This document shows positions 18,680-28,188 of a stretch of 49,567 nt of DNA, piece by piece. Under the pieces are notes generated by a model. The model worked only from the letters and a program-made list of their open reading frames with translations. It was not told where the DNA came from and ran no database searches. The translations under genes were made by a program, and so were the position numbers. The DNA lies in NCBI GenBank assembly GCA_900016865.1, contig FIZI01000003.1, forward strand, positions 235 through 49,801, given 5' to 3'. The stretch comes from an uncultured Clostridia bacterium (GTDB lineage Bacteria; Bacillota; DTU014). Within the stretch, counting starts at the first letter, position 1; each line of letters begins with the position of its first letter.

Positions 18680-19540
18680 GTGAAGCAGACGCTCTATAAG
18701 AAGCGGATAAACCGAAGCCTCGTCGGTGACCTGGGCATCTTTGTGTTCTTGGGTGCCGGTGCAGCATTTACTGCTCTGCCTCTGGTATTCGCTGTCAGCA
18801 ACGCGTTCAAGCCGCTCAATGAGTTGTTTTTGTTCCCGCCGCAGTTTTTTGTGAGGAACCCTACTCTGCAGAACTTCGCAGACTTGTTTACGCTCATGGG
18901 GCAGTCGTGGATCCCAATGACGCGCTACATCTCAAACTCGCTCCTGATCATCATCTTGGGGATGGCCGGGAACTTGTTCTTTGGATCTCTTGCTGCCTAT
19001 GCCTTGTCAAAGCACGATTTTTTCGGCAAACAGACGATCAACGCCCTGATCGTCTTGTCGCTGATGTTTGCACCTGCAGTCCTTAGAATACCGAACTACC
19101 TGACAATCGCGTTCCTAGGTTGGATCGATACATACTGGGCGGTTATTGTTCCCGCTTGGTCCAGCACGCTCGGCTTGTATCTTTTGAGGAATTTCATGAA
19201 CGCCATGGTGCCGATTGACCTACTGGAATCTGCTCGGCTCGATGGTGCGAGCGAATTCTGCATTTACTGGAACATAGTAATGCCGATCGTCAAGCCTGCC
19301 TGGCTGACTTTGATAATCCTGACATTTCAGCAGCTCTGGGGACTTACGGGCGGGGAGTACATCTACTCTGAGTCCCTCAAACCCCTCCCCTATGCTCTCG
19401 ATCAGATCGTCAAAGGTGGAGTTGCTCGCCAAGGAGTTGGTTCAGCAGCTGCGTTGATAATGATGATAGTGCCAATCATTGTGTTCATTATCAATCAGAG
19501 CAAGATCGTAGAGACGATGAGCACTTCGGGGATCAAGTAG
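18680..19540 (+). CDS. CUT1 sugar ABC transporter permease (MalG type)
   Basis: This membrane protein has 286 residues. The GTG at 18680 follows AGGGGGG by 7 bases. The EAA loop, LLESARLDGASEFCIYWNIV, lies near residue 175 and departs from the usual EAA (ESA). Segments FGSLAAYALSKHDFFGKQ and the C-terminal KIVETMSTSGIK are typical of this subunit. It completes the importer served by the large SBP, and ends 10 bases before the NHL/Yip1 gene. Confidence 0.92.
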   Translation: MKQTLYKKRINRSLVGDLGIFVFLGAGAAFTALPLVFAVSNAFKPLNELFLFPPQFFVRNPTLQNFADLFTLMGQSWIPMTRYISNSLLIIILGMAGNLFFGSLAAYALSKHDFFGKQTINALIVLSLMFAPAVLRIPNYLTIAFLGWIDTYWAVIVPAWSSTLGLYLLRNFMNAMVPIDLLESARLDGASEFCIYWNIVMPIVKPAWLTLIILTFQQLWGLTGGEYIYSESLKPLPYALDQIVKGGVARQGVGSAAALIMMIVPIIVFIINQSKIVETMSTSGIK

Positions 19541-19550
19541 GAGGGGACTG

Positions 19551-21662
19551 ATGTCTGTGAGAAGATGCACCGCTACAGCAATGGCGAGAATGGTTGGCGT
19601 TCGTGTATCTGTCTCTGTGGCGCTCTTGATTGTGCTGTTTGTGCAGCCTGCATCTGCTAGCGATCAGCCATATCAGAGCTACATCTTTGATCAGTGGGGC
19701 AACCCGGTCCCGACTCCTGCTCCCTATGTACCTGTTGATGTAATCAGGGGTGAGGAACTGGGCGCAGGTAAGTTCAACGGCCCGCAGGACTTGTTTATCG
19801 CTGATGATGGCTCGATATACATAGCTGATTCGAAGAACAACCGGATTGTGCATATCTCCAAGGACTTGTCCCTGCTTCGAGAGATAACCGGATTTGAATC
19901 AGAGGATGGGCCGCAGAGACTTACGAACCCCGCCTGCATCTTTGTTGACAGCGACGGATCAATGTTCATTGGAGATATGGGCAACCAACGAGTTGTCAAA
20001 CTGGATCACGAGGAGAATCTGAAGCAGATTATCACCTACACAAAACCGGAAGGAATAGATGTACAGATCGTTGAGTTTCTCCCTGCTCGAATCGTAGTCG
20101 ACCCGGTTGGCAGAATCTTCGTCGCAGCTCGCAACGTCTTTGAAGGTTTGATGGAGTTCAACAGCGACGGTGAATTCGTAGGGTTCGTAGGCGCTCCGTT
20201 GGTTCGGCCGAGTCTCTATGATCTCTTTTGGTACAGGTTTGCCACAAAGGAACAGCGTGAGCGTAGGGCACTGTTCCTGCCTATCGAGTATACAAGCGTC
20301 ACTCTTGATCGCGCCGGGTTTATATACGCTGTAGCCAAGGATGAAGTAAGGCGGCTGAATCCTACAGGGCTGGACGTGCTAAACCGTCAAGGACTCTGGC
20401 CCATAGAAGGAGACGTCAACCTGCCTGCAGGTACAAATGCCTCTTTCTTGACTGACATTACCGTTGATGACTACGGAATTTACCACGTGCTGGATTCTGA
20501 AAGAGGCCGGGTGTTTGCCTATGACGACAGTGGCAATCTCCTCTACACATTTGGCACAGTAGGGCCCTATGCCGGCGCATTTAGCAGGCCGCGAGCGATC
20601 GACGGCGATGGTGAACGTCTGTTTGTGCTTGACGAGCAGAGAGCCGAGATCACAGTATTTGCCCCTACGGAGTATGGGCAACTGATCCACTTGGCAAACA
20701 AGCACTATGTGCTCGGTGACTTCGAGGCATCGACAGAGGTGTGGTACCAAGTTCTCAAGTACAACAACCATCTGCCACTCGCCTACAATGGGCTCGGGAT
20801 GTCGCATCTGCGCCAACGTGATTACTCTACCGCTATGCACTATCTCCGTCTCGGCAATAACAGGACTCAGTATTCAAAGGCGTTTGCCAAGTATCGAAAA
20901 GAGGTAGTAGAGCAGAACTTCCTTTGGATCATGATTGCTGTCGTCTTGCTCGTGGTGGCGATTATAGTCTGGTACAAGCGTCGCAGCATTGAGCCTGAGA
21001 TACGAAAGGTCTACGATGCTTCGTCCGTTCGAGGCTGGCGAAGAATAGCGAGCGGGTTGCAATATGCACTGCATGTGATCGTAAATCCCGTTGACGGATT
21101 TTGGGATCTCAGATACGAGGACAGGGGCAATATGCCGGCAGCCATGATCATATTGCTCTTGGCCAGCCTCAGTTTGGTTTTCATGAAGCAATATACAGGG
21201 TATTTGTTTAACCCGCGTGATGTTAGTCAGATCAACGTATTTGGAGAGGTAGGAACCACTGTTGCTACATTTTTCTTGTGGTGTGCGATTAACTGGGCTT
21301 TGACTACGCTCATGGAGGGCAAGGGGAGCTTCTCTGACATAGTGATGGCTACGGCATACGCTTTGACACCGTTGATATTGATCAACGTACCGATTACAAT
21401 ACTTAGCAATTTCATGACTCTCGAGGAAGGCTCCTACTACTACTTCTTCCGTGGTTTGAGCGTGCTGTGGACCGGCATCTTGATTTTCTTCGCTACGATG
21501 ATCACCCATCACTACACTCCAGGAAAGACCGCAGGGACCTGTGTGCTCAACATTGTTGGAATGGGTGTTGTAGTATTCCTCGGACTGTTGTTCTTTAACA
21601 TGGTGAGCATGCTTACTGAGTACACCGTCACGGTCTACCGCGAAATCGTGTTTAGGCTCTAG
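19551..21662 (+). CDS. NHL-propeller/TPR/Yip1 membrane protein
   Basis: This 703-residue fusion starts at an ATG with AGGAGGGG upstream. A signal peptide (1 to about 37) leads into an NHL-repeat beta-propeller (about 60-370). Blades include FNGPQDLFIADDGSIYIADS and FVDSDGSMFIGDMGNQRVV. A TPR-like pair follows (about 375-445; DFEASTEVWYQVLKYN, LAYNGLGMSHLRQRDY), then a membrane segment near 458-475 and a Yip1-type domain of about five segments (about 515-700). The propeller and TPR should be outside the cytoplasmic membrane. It may be a scaffold for the neighbouring SBP, permeases and DUF5696 protein. Function is not known. A broken second copy lies at 48657. Confidence 0.85.
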   Translation: MSVRRCTATAMARMVGVRVSVSVALLIVLFVQPASASDQPYQSYIFDQWGNPVPTPAPYVPVDVIRGEELGAGKFNGPQDLFIADDGSIYIADSKNNRIVHISKDLSLLREITGFESEDGPQRLTNPACIFVDSDGSMFIGDMGNQRVVKLDHEENLKQIITYTKPEGIDVQIVEFLPARIVVDPVGRIFVAARNVFEGLMEFNSDGEFVGFVGAPLVRPSLYDLFWYRFATKEQRERRALFLPIEYTSVTLDRAGFIYAVAKDEVRRLNPTGLDVLNRQGLWPIEGDVNLPAGTNASFLTDITVDDYGIYHVLDSERGRVFAYDDSGNLLYTFGTVGPYAGAFSRPRAIDGDGERLFVLDEQRAEITVFAPTEYGQLIHLANKHYVLGDFEASTEVWYQVLKYNNHLPLAYNGLGMSHLRQRDYSTAMHYLRLGNNRTQYSKAFAKYRKEVVEQNFLWIMIAVVLLVVAIIVWYKRRSIEPEIRKVYDASSVRGWRRIASGLQYALHVIVNPVDGFWDLRYEDRGNMPAAMIILLLASLSLVFMKQYTGYLFNPRDVSQINVFGEVGTTVATFFLWCAINWALTTLMEGKGSFSDIVMATAYALTPLILINVPITILSNFMTLEEGSYYYFFRGLSVLWTGILIFFATMITHHYTPGKTAGTCVLNIVGMGVVVFLGLLFFNMVSMLTEYTVTVYREIVFRL

Positions 21663-21709
21663 GAGCGGGAGTCAGGCTTGTGTATCCACACGAAAACGGG
21701 GGGACTCAT

Positions 21710-24511
21710 GTGAAGAGACAGGGTGTGGTGCTATCCATAGTGCTATCGCTGACACTGATGTTCACCTCGGTCTGCCGTGCTGACAGTGGTGCCCATGAAG
21801 TACCCGGCAACATGGAGTTGGTTGCGCAGAACGAGTTCCTGTCGCTCTACATAGACCGTGCCACTACTGAGATAGCTGTCTTAGAGCACTCTTCAGGACG
21901 CGTCTGGTATTCCAACCCTCAGGATTGGAATAAGCTTGAGACCCAGGCTCGCGGCACTGCCAAGGAGCAGCTCGGTGCGCAGCTCTTGATCACTTATGAC
22001 AGATCTGACAGGCGCAATCGTGAGATGAACAACTACTCGGACAGTATCATGCACGGGCTGTTTGAAATCAGAGAAATAGAGAACGGAGTGAGGGTAGACT
22101 ACACTCTAGGCAGAAGATGGAAAGATGAGGACTACCTCCCCGTTGTTATTGAGAAGACGAGGCTCGAAGAGAGAATTCTCAGCAGTGTCTCGGAAAAAGA
22201 GGCCAGGGAGTTCACTCAACGCTACCACCTTGTCTACTTGAGGCAGCCAACCGGCATAGCTCCGCTTGAGTTGCAAGGCATGGACATGAAGGCATTGCTC
22301 GGCGGCTATGAGTTTGTCGTAGTGACTGATCAAGCAGAGGCCTTGACTGCTCAGATTTTGGACTTGCGAGCTAAGCTAAATACAGCTACCGAGCCCGAAA
22401 AGGAGGAGCTGACAAGCCAGATTGTACGGCTGGAGAGCCAGCTAAACAGCATCAAGTCCAAGGTTGCATGGGAGATCCTAGAGGTGATCTATAGCAACAG
22501 GGCAGACCTTGAGAGCATGAGCGAAGTGCGGTTTGAACACCTCGAGCACTTGATTGACACACCGACCTACTACATGGGCAGAGTCCCGGTGTTTGCTCGG
22601 ACCAATCTGATCGACGCGGTCAAAACGACTGATTACAGTCCCGATGATGCTAGCGATGACCGGGTTGCGTGCAATCTCGATCCGTTGCAGCCAAACCTCG
22701 AGACCTTCTTTATTCCTATCGAGTACAGGCTGGATAAAGACTCGCTGGTAGTCCGGGTTCCTATGAGCGAGGTCATCTATCCTCTAGAAGTACTGGATAA
22801 TCAGGGCGCTAAACACACGTATCCGCTTCACACCATAGCCCTGCTTCCGTACTTCGGAGCTGCTCATCGAGACAAAAATGGCTACATATTCATGCCCGAC
22901 GGCTCGGGCGCTCTCATACGTTTTGGCAGTCCGAAGTACACTTTGACCTACTTGAGCACTCCAGTGTACGGGAGGGATCTCACAGAGGACAATAGAGCGC
23001 AACAGCTTGTTTTGACCGAGCAGGTTTGTATGCCTGTCTATGGTATGAAGACTGAAGATACTGCGTTTATAGCAATTATCGAAAAAGGAGAGCCGTTGGC
23101 GAGAATCAGCGCAGTCAAGGCAGGGTTTTCGAATTCGTTCAACAGTGTCTGCCCGCAGTTTAACGTGATACCGCGAGCAGATCTGTCTCTTGGGCCGATA
23201 GGTTCGGTAGTCGTGTATCAGAAACGGATCTATCAGGGGGATATCCAGGTTAGGTTTAAGTTCCTTGTGGGTGAAGACGCGGACTACGTCGGTATGGCTC
23301 GGTCATACCAAGAGTACTTGGTAAGCCAAGGTCATTTAAGGAGGCTTGAACCGGATCGGGATTTGCCTTTTTACCTGAGTGTAGTCGGCAGTATTGCGAG
23401 AGATGAGCCGGTGTTGGGAGTGCCTAGAGAGGTCATCCGTTCGCTGACAACATTTGAGCAAGCATCTGAGATTGTGGAGAGGCTGCTGCAGTCAGGTGTG
23501 CGCAACATCAAAGTGAGGTATCAGGGTTGGCTCAAAGGAGGCCCTGAGCACATCTTTCCTGATCGGGTAGAGATAGAGCGCGCAGTGGGGAGCAAGGAAG
23601 GCTTAGTTAACCTTGCAACCATGCTCGAGGGCAACGGAGTTGAGTTTTATCCTGAGGTCAACTTCCTTGCAGTGTTTCGCAACAGTATGTTTGATGGGTT
23701 CAACACCAGGCGTGATGCTGCTCAGTACTTTGACAACAGGCCCAAACGGATCACAGAGTATGACATCGCATTTGGGATTTCTTCGAGTTCCGAGAAGTAC
23801 CTATTGTCCCCGAGGAGCCTGTCTAGAGTAGTCAGCTCGTTCTTTGAGGACTATTCGGAGTATGGCATTGGCGGAATTGGGCTGCAATGCCTAGGGAGCA
23901 TGGTCAACTCAGATTTCCGCAACAAGCCTGAGACAGTAATAGATAGACAGCAGTCGGCTGATATCATTCGAGAGCAGTTGGCGCAGATCAATGCGGCAGG
24001 CTATGACGTCTTGGTCGTGGGCGGAAACGCACTGTCTTACCCATTTGCCAAGAGCATAGTTGGAGCGCCTTTTAGGAGCTCTTATCACGATATATTCGAT
24101 GAGACGGTTCCTTTCTACCAGTTGGTCCTAAGCGGCCATATGGAGTATGCCGGGAGACCGTTGAACATGGTTTCCGACTACCGAAAAACACTGCTGCAGA
24201 GCATCTCTTTTGGGGCCGGGCTTCACTTTGAGTGGGCTTATGGGAACACTGACCTCTTGATCAATACGGATTTCGATCACTTGTACGCGATTAGCTTTGA
24301 GGATTGGTTTGAACAGGCTGTTGCCGACTATCAAAAAGCCAGCGCGATCTTTGCAATGATACGCGATGCACAGATCCTAGATTACATCGAGCTCGGCGAC
24401 GGGGAGTATGTGACGAAATACGATAACGGGTGCAGCATTTCAGTGAACTACAGGCAGGGCACTGTAACTGTTCATCGCGAGTCGAGTGAGTCGGTAGTCT
24501 ACGAGTTCTAG
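21710..24511 (+). CDS. DUF5696 domain protein, full length
   Basis: This exported protein has 933 residues. The GTG at 21710 follows GGGGGG by 5 bases and puts a clean signal peptide first; the GTG at 21680 would add ten polar residues. After the signal, a beta-rich region (about 25-200) is followed by a charged coiled coil (about 215-260) and a second beta region. A segment from about 560 on resembles an alpha/beta barrel, with NIKVRYQGWLKGG, NGVEFYPEVNFL, DRQQSADII and VPFYQLVLSG. The family is uncharacterised; a glycoside-hydrolase-like fold is suspected. It lies between the NHL/Yip1 gene and a permease pair, the same position relative to permeases as the copy at 1-1149. Confidence 0.85.
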   Translation: MKRQGVVLSIVLSLTLMFTSVCRADSGAHEVPGNMELVAQNEFLSLYIDRATTEIAVLEHSSGRVWYSNPQDWNKLETQARGTAKEQLGAQLLITYDRSDRRNREMNNYSDSIMHGLFEIREIENGVRVDYTLGRRWKDEDYLPVVIEKTRLEERILSSVSEKEAREFTQRYHLVYLRQPTGIAPLELQGMDMKALLGGYEFVVVTDQAEALTAQILDLRAKLNTATEPEKEELTSQIVRLESQLNSIKSKVAWEILEVIYSNRADLESMSEVRFEHLEHLIDTPTYYMGRVPVFARTNLIDAVKTTDYSPDDASDDRVACNLDPLQPNLETFFIPIEYRLDKDSLVVRVPMSEVIYPLEVLDNQGAKHTYPLHTIALLPYFGAAHRDKNGYIFMPDGSGALIRFGSPKYTLTYLSTPVYGRDLTEDNRAQQLVLTEQVCMPVYGMKTEDTAFIAIIEKGEPLARISAVKAGFSNSFNSVCPQFNVIPRADLSLGPIGSVVVYQKRIYQGDIQVRFKFLVGEDADYVGMARSYQEYLVSQGHLRRLEPDRDLPFYLSVVGSIARDEPVLGVPREVIRSLTTFEQASEIVERLLQSGVRNIKVRYQGWLKGGPEHIFPDRVEIERAVGSKEGLVNLATMLEGNGVEFYPEVNFLAVFRNSMFDGFNTRRDAAQYFDNRPKRITEYDIAFGISSSSEKYLLSPRSLSRVVSSFFEDYSEYGIGGIGLQCLGSMVNSDFRNKPETVIDRQQSADIIREQLAQINAAGYDVLVVGGNALSYPFAKSIVGAPFRSSYHDIFDETVPFYQLVLSGHMEYAGRPLNMVSDYRKTLLQSISFGAGLHFEWAYGNTDLLINTDFDHLYAISFEDWFEQAVADYQKASAIFAMIRDAQILDYIELGDGEYVTKYDNGCSISVNYRQGTVTVHRESSESVVYEF

Positions 24512-24553
24512 TTTTTGCGTGCGAGGTTCCTTGATGGAGGGAGTGCTAGAGCA

Positions 24554-25441
24554 ATGAAGCTGCCGAAATTGGGGTTGACCACAAAAAAGAGCCTTAAGGG
24601 GTACTTGTATGTGTCTCCGTTTCTCATCGGGTTCTTCGCGTTCTTTCTGATACCGTTGATCCAAACAGTGGTGTTCAGCTTGAGTGAGCTCAAGATAGTG
24701 ACCACAGGGTACACGATAACCCCTGTAGGTTTGGACAACTACAATACTGCGCTTTTTGTGGATCCGGATTTCGTCCCGACGCTGACAAACACTGTGATCA
24801 ACACGCTGATAGACATACCTGCCATACTGATTTTTAGCTTTTTCATTGCTGTTGTCTTGAATCAGAAGTTCCGAGGGAGGACCCTGGCTCGATTGATATT
24901 CTTTCTCCCCGTTATATTGACATCCGGAGTAGTTGCACAGATGGAGATCAACGATGTGATGAACCAGGCCTTGGTACAGGATGCGGAGTTCATGTTGGGC
25001 GGCCAGCATTTTGTCAGCTTTCTGCTTGGGCTAAACCTTCCGCCTGCTTTCGTACAATACATAGTCACTGTGGTAGATCGGATTGGACCTGTGATAGAAG
25101 CGAGTGCAATACCTATACTGATTTTCTTGGCAGGCCTGCAATCAATCCCGCCAGATCTCTATGAAGTCGCCGACGTCGAAGGCATCACCGGCTGGGAGAA
25201 GTTCTGGATGATCACCTTTCCACTCGTAAGTCCTATGATCTTGACCAACGCAATCTTTATCATTATCAACTCGTTTACCTCACCTCGAAACGAGATGGTT
25301 CGTTTCATCGGAGAGAATACCTGGAGCCGAGGAGGTTACGGGGTGAGCGCTGCGATGGCGCTGCTCTACTTCCTGTCTATAGGTGCGATTTTGGCGTTGG
25401 TTGTGTTGGTGACCAGTAGACGAGTTGTGTATCTGGAGTAG
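24554..25441 (+). CDS. CUT1 sugar ABC transporter permease (MalF type)
   Basis: This membrane protein has 295 residues. The ATG at 24554 is preceded by GGAGGGAG at 24536-24543. The blocks DIPAILIFSFFIAVVLNQKF and FFLPVIL are nearly the same as in the permease at 1146, and the EAA loop reads LYEVADVEGITGWEKFWMIT, with valine for the middle residue. It follows DUF5696, as its paralogue does, but no SBP gene follows the pair here. It probably uses an SBP encoded elsewhere, for example 9964. Confidence 0.92.
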   Translation: MKLPKLGLTTKKSLKGYLYVSPFLIGFFAFFLIPLIQTVVFSLSELKIVTTGYTITPVGLDNYNTALFVDPDFVPTLTNTVINTLIDIPAILIFSFFIAVVLNQKFRGRTLARLIFFLPVILTSGVVAQMEINDVMNQALVQDAEFMLGGQHFVSFLLGLNLPPAFVQYIVTVVDRIGPVIEASAIPILIFLAGLQSIPPDLYEVADVEGITGWEKFWMITFPLVSPMILTNAIFIIINSFTSPRNEMVRFIGENTWSRGGYGVSAAMALLYFLSIGAILALVVLVTSRRVVYLE

Positions 25442-25474
25442 AGCATTAGGATTGCGCGAAAGGGAGGCTGTGAA

Positions 25475-26446
25475 ATGTCAGTCGCATACAAGTACCGTGT
25501 CCGCCGGATCGAAAACATCAAGCTGGCAGCGTTCATAACCAAGTGCAGCGGATGGATTTGGACTGTAGTTCGCGCAGTGCTGCTGATAGGCCTCTGTTTC
25601 ATGATACTTTACCCGCTGATCGTCAAGTTCACGTCTTCAATTATGCACGTTGACGATATGTATGATGCCAGTGTGCGATTTGTCCCGCGCCGCACGACGT
25701 TGCAGCAGTATCGAATCGCTTGGGAATGGATGAACTACCCCAGGGTGCTACTGAACACAACTACTCTGACACTGGTTGTAAGTCTCCTGCAGTTGGCCTC
25801 TTGCACTATTGTGGGTTACGGACTCGGGAGGTTCGACTTCAAGGGCCGAAATATCGTGTTTGGCCTTGTCCTGCTGACGCTTGTGGTCCCGCCGGAGATG
25901 GTCATGATCCCACTGTTTCTTAACTTCAGGTTTTTTGACCTCTTTGGCCTTATACCCGAACCCGGAATCAACCTGCTTGGGTCGTACTGGCCGTTTGTCT
26001 TAACCTCGTGTACGTCTATGGGATTGAAAAATGGTCTATTCATCTACATCATGACACACTTCTTCCGCGGCATGCCTCACAGCCTTGAGGAGGCGGCAGA
26101 AATCGACGGAGCTAGCTCATTTCAGACGTTCTACAAGATAATGCTTCCGGGGGCGAAGCCTGCGATGATCATTGTGTTCCTTTTCTCCTTCGTTTGGCAG
26201 TGGAATGATAGGTTTTACACTGATCTGTTCTTGCGAAACAGTGAGAGCTACTTATCCTATGCTTTGCAGACTTTCGCTGCAAGATTTTCCAGCAACAGTC
26301 CAATACGTCGTCAGTTCCCGTATCACTATGGGTCACTTCTCAACAACGCAGGGATGATGATGTTCATGGCCCCGCTTCTCGTCTTGTACTTGTTCATGCA
26401 GAGGCACTTCGTTGAGAGCATTGAAAGGACGGGATTGGTCGGCTGA
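25475..26446 (+). CDS. CUT1 sugar ABC transporter permease (MalG type)
   Basis: This membrane protein has 323 residues; its ATG has GGGAGGC about 8 bases upstream. The EAA loop is SLEEAAEIDGASSFQTFYKI near residue 207. It is paralogous to the permease at 2035: TIVGYGLGRFDF, VPPEMVMIPLFLNFRFF and the ending RHFVESIERTGLVG match closely. It is the last gene of the 14713-26446 run. No terminator with a U-run was seen after it. Confidence 0.92.
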   Translation: MSVAYKYRVRRIENIKLAAFITKCSGWIWTVVRAVLLIGLCFMILYPLIVKFTSSIMHVDDMYDASVRFVPRRTTLQQYRIAWEWMNYPRVLLNTTTLTLVVSLLQLASCTIVGYGLGRFDFKGRNIVFGLVLLTLVVPPEMVMIPLFLNFRFFDLFGLIPEPGINLLGSYWPFVLTSCTSMGLKNGLFIYIMTHFFRGMPHSLEEAAEIDGASSFQTFYKIMLPGAKPAMIIVFLFSFVWQWNDRFYTDLFLRNSESYLSYALQTFAARFSSNSPIRRQFPYHYGSLLNNAGMMMFMAPLLVLYLFMQRHFVESIERTGLVG

Positions 26447-26820
26447 TCACCCACACGAGCCTTTCTTCTACTGCGTCGTCGATACCTGACTCGAGATCAC
26501 CCAGATATGGCCGAACACGTGCGTCCACACGCTGTACCTCCATTGATTGGACTTATGATCTGGTGTTCCCGGATCAAGGGCGGATAGATCGTTTTGGCCT
26601 GTTTCCTAAACGGATTGAGTAGTTCCTCGAGTCCTAACCCTCAGTGTCCTTCATGTTCGCGAGCTCACCGCTGTCATAAGTAAAGTGATTCTGAGTTATG
26701 GCTAACGTGAGAAACATGTGGTATTCTTCACCATGTAGAGTTGTTTGCAGCAAATGAAGCCGAGGCGGCCTCTTTTGGCCAAGCATACGGCAGGCTTTGA
26801 TGCTAGAGGATGTCGAGTGA
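26447..26820 (+). other. Non-coding interval upstream of trkA
   Basis: These 374 bases hold no gene. An imperfect inverted repeat (ACATGTGGT and ACCATGT) lies around 26713-26735 and short GGCC/GAGG repeats near 26760-26790. I looked for a c-di-AMP riboswitch, common before Trk/Ktr genes, and did not find its conserved blocks. A promoter could not be assigned. Confidence 0.5.
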
Positions 26821-28188
26821 ATGAAGATCATAGTCGTTGGCGCAGGAAAAGTCGGCTACAATATCTCTCGCGTCTTGTCTGAAGACCATGACATAGTGGT
26901 CGTGGACAAGGACCCTGTTGCGCTCCAATCGGTGTACGATAACCTGGACGTCATGGGTGTCGAAGGCAACGGTGCCAGTGCTCGAGTGCTCGAGCAGGTG
27001 GGTGTCCATGACGCAGATATGGTCATCGCAGTCACTGACAACGATGAATTGAACATGATTGCCTGCATGACTGCCAAACAGTGCGGAGTCCGCACTACAG
27101 TGGCAAGGGTGAGGAATCCAGACTACACATCATCTCAGCCTTTTGGCCTTTCGTATACTCGCTTTGGGATAGATGTGATGATAAGCCCGGAAGACCTGGC
27201 AGCGCAGGAGATATTCCGCCTCATCGAGGTTCCCATGGCCAGTGACGTAGAGTACTTCGCACAGGGGCGCTTAGGCCTGATTGGCATAAAGGTGAGCGAG
27301 TGGTTTCATATAGCCGGAAAGCGGATCCGCGATCTGGGCCTTGACAGGTTTACTGTTGTATCAGTTGTAAGAGAAGGAAGAACTCTCATTCCGGATGGAG
27401 ATACAACGATACTGCCCGAAGACCGTGTGTTTGTTTTGGGCCAGACTTCTGGTTTTCATAGCCTGGAGGAGTTGACCAGTCGCCACATACATGTGGTCAA
27501 CAGAATTGTGATTGCAGGCGGAGGGATGATCGAGGAACCGCTCGTTGAGCTTCTTGATTCCCGGCGCACAGGCCCGAGGGTCCACATCATCGACAAGGAT
27601 CCGGAGAGATGCTCGAGGCTCGCGTCCAAGTACAGCAGTTGCTCGGTCGCATGTGTGGACCCGACCAGAATGGATCTCCTAGATGAGGAGTCTGTAGGTG
27701 CCGGAGACGTCTTCGTTGCTGTCACGGGGTCTGACAACTCCAATCTGGTGAGCTGTATTGCTGCAAAGAGCTTGGGTGTTGATCAGATCATCTGTGAGGT
27801 GAGCCGAGAGGACTACATAAAGCTGGCTGAAGCTGTAGGAGTCAGTGCTACCATCACTCCCCGGCTTCTTGCAGCTAACACTGTGCTCAAGCTGCTCAGG
27901 AGCACGAGTGTGCTGTCAGTGAATCTCCTCAGTTCGGGAGATGCAGAGATAATGGAGTTAATTGCAGCAGAGAATTCGCCCATAACCCGAGGCCCTATCA
28001 AGGATCTTAACATACCAAAAGGCGTGGTCATTGGGTCGGTAATACACGAGGGACAGATAGTTGTGCCTCGCGGAGACACTGAGATCAAACCGGGCGACCA
28101 CGCAATAGTCTTTGCTCTGCATTCCCTAGCCGGACATGCAGAAGCGCTATTTAGTTCTGAGGATGAAGGCAGTTCGCATGAATCCTAG
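26821..28188 (+). CDS. trkA: Trk potassium uptake regulatory protein TrkA
   Basis: This cytoplasmic peripheral protein has 455 residues with two RCK modules. The first (1 to about 225) has the dinucleotide motif VGAGKVG at residues 5-11, VVVDKDP at the end of the second strand, and a TrkA_C part (LGLIGIKVSEWFHIAGKRIR). The second begins near 229 with VIAGGGMIEEP and ends with another TrkA_C part. Two tandem NAD-binding modules are normal length for TrkA. The ATG at 26821 is the only start that keeps the first strand, although its ribosome site is weak. It gates the TrkH channel encoded next, whose start lies inside this gene. Confidence 0.95.
   Translation: MKIIVVGAGKVGYNISRVLSEDHDIVVVDKDPVALQSVYDNLDVMGVEGNGASARVLEQVGVHDADMVIAVTDNDELNMIACMTAKQCGVRTTVARVRNPDYTSSQPFGLSYTRFGIDVMISPEDLAAQEIFRLIEVPMASDVEYFAQGRLGLIGIKVSEWFHIAGKRIRDLGLDRFTVVSVVREGRTLIPDGDTTILPEDRVFVLGQTSGFHSLEELTSRHIHVVNRIVIAGGGMIEEPLVELLDSRRTGPRVHIIDKDPERCSRLASKYSSCSVACVDPTRMDLLDEESVGAGDVFVAVTGSDNSNLVSCIAAKSLGVDQIICEVSREDYIKLAEAVGVSATITPRLLAANTVLKLLRSTSVLSVNLLSSGDAEIMELIAAENSPITRGPIKDLNIPKGVVIGSVIHEGQIVVPRGDTEIKPGDHAIVFALHSLAGHAEALFSSEDEGSSHES

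Noticed and set aside
1146-25441. Unusual extra loop before the EAA region in the permeases at 1146 and 24554
   Set aside because: The distance between the FLPVIL segment and the EAA loop is about that of ordinary MalF-type permeases; only the sequence differs.
26447-26820. c-di-AMP riboswitch before trkA
   Set aside because: The position is attractive, but the conserved blocks of the ydaO-type switch were not found.
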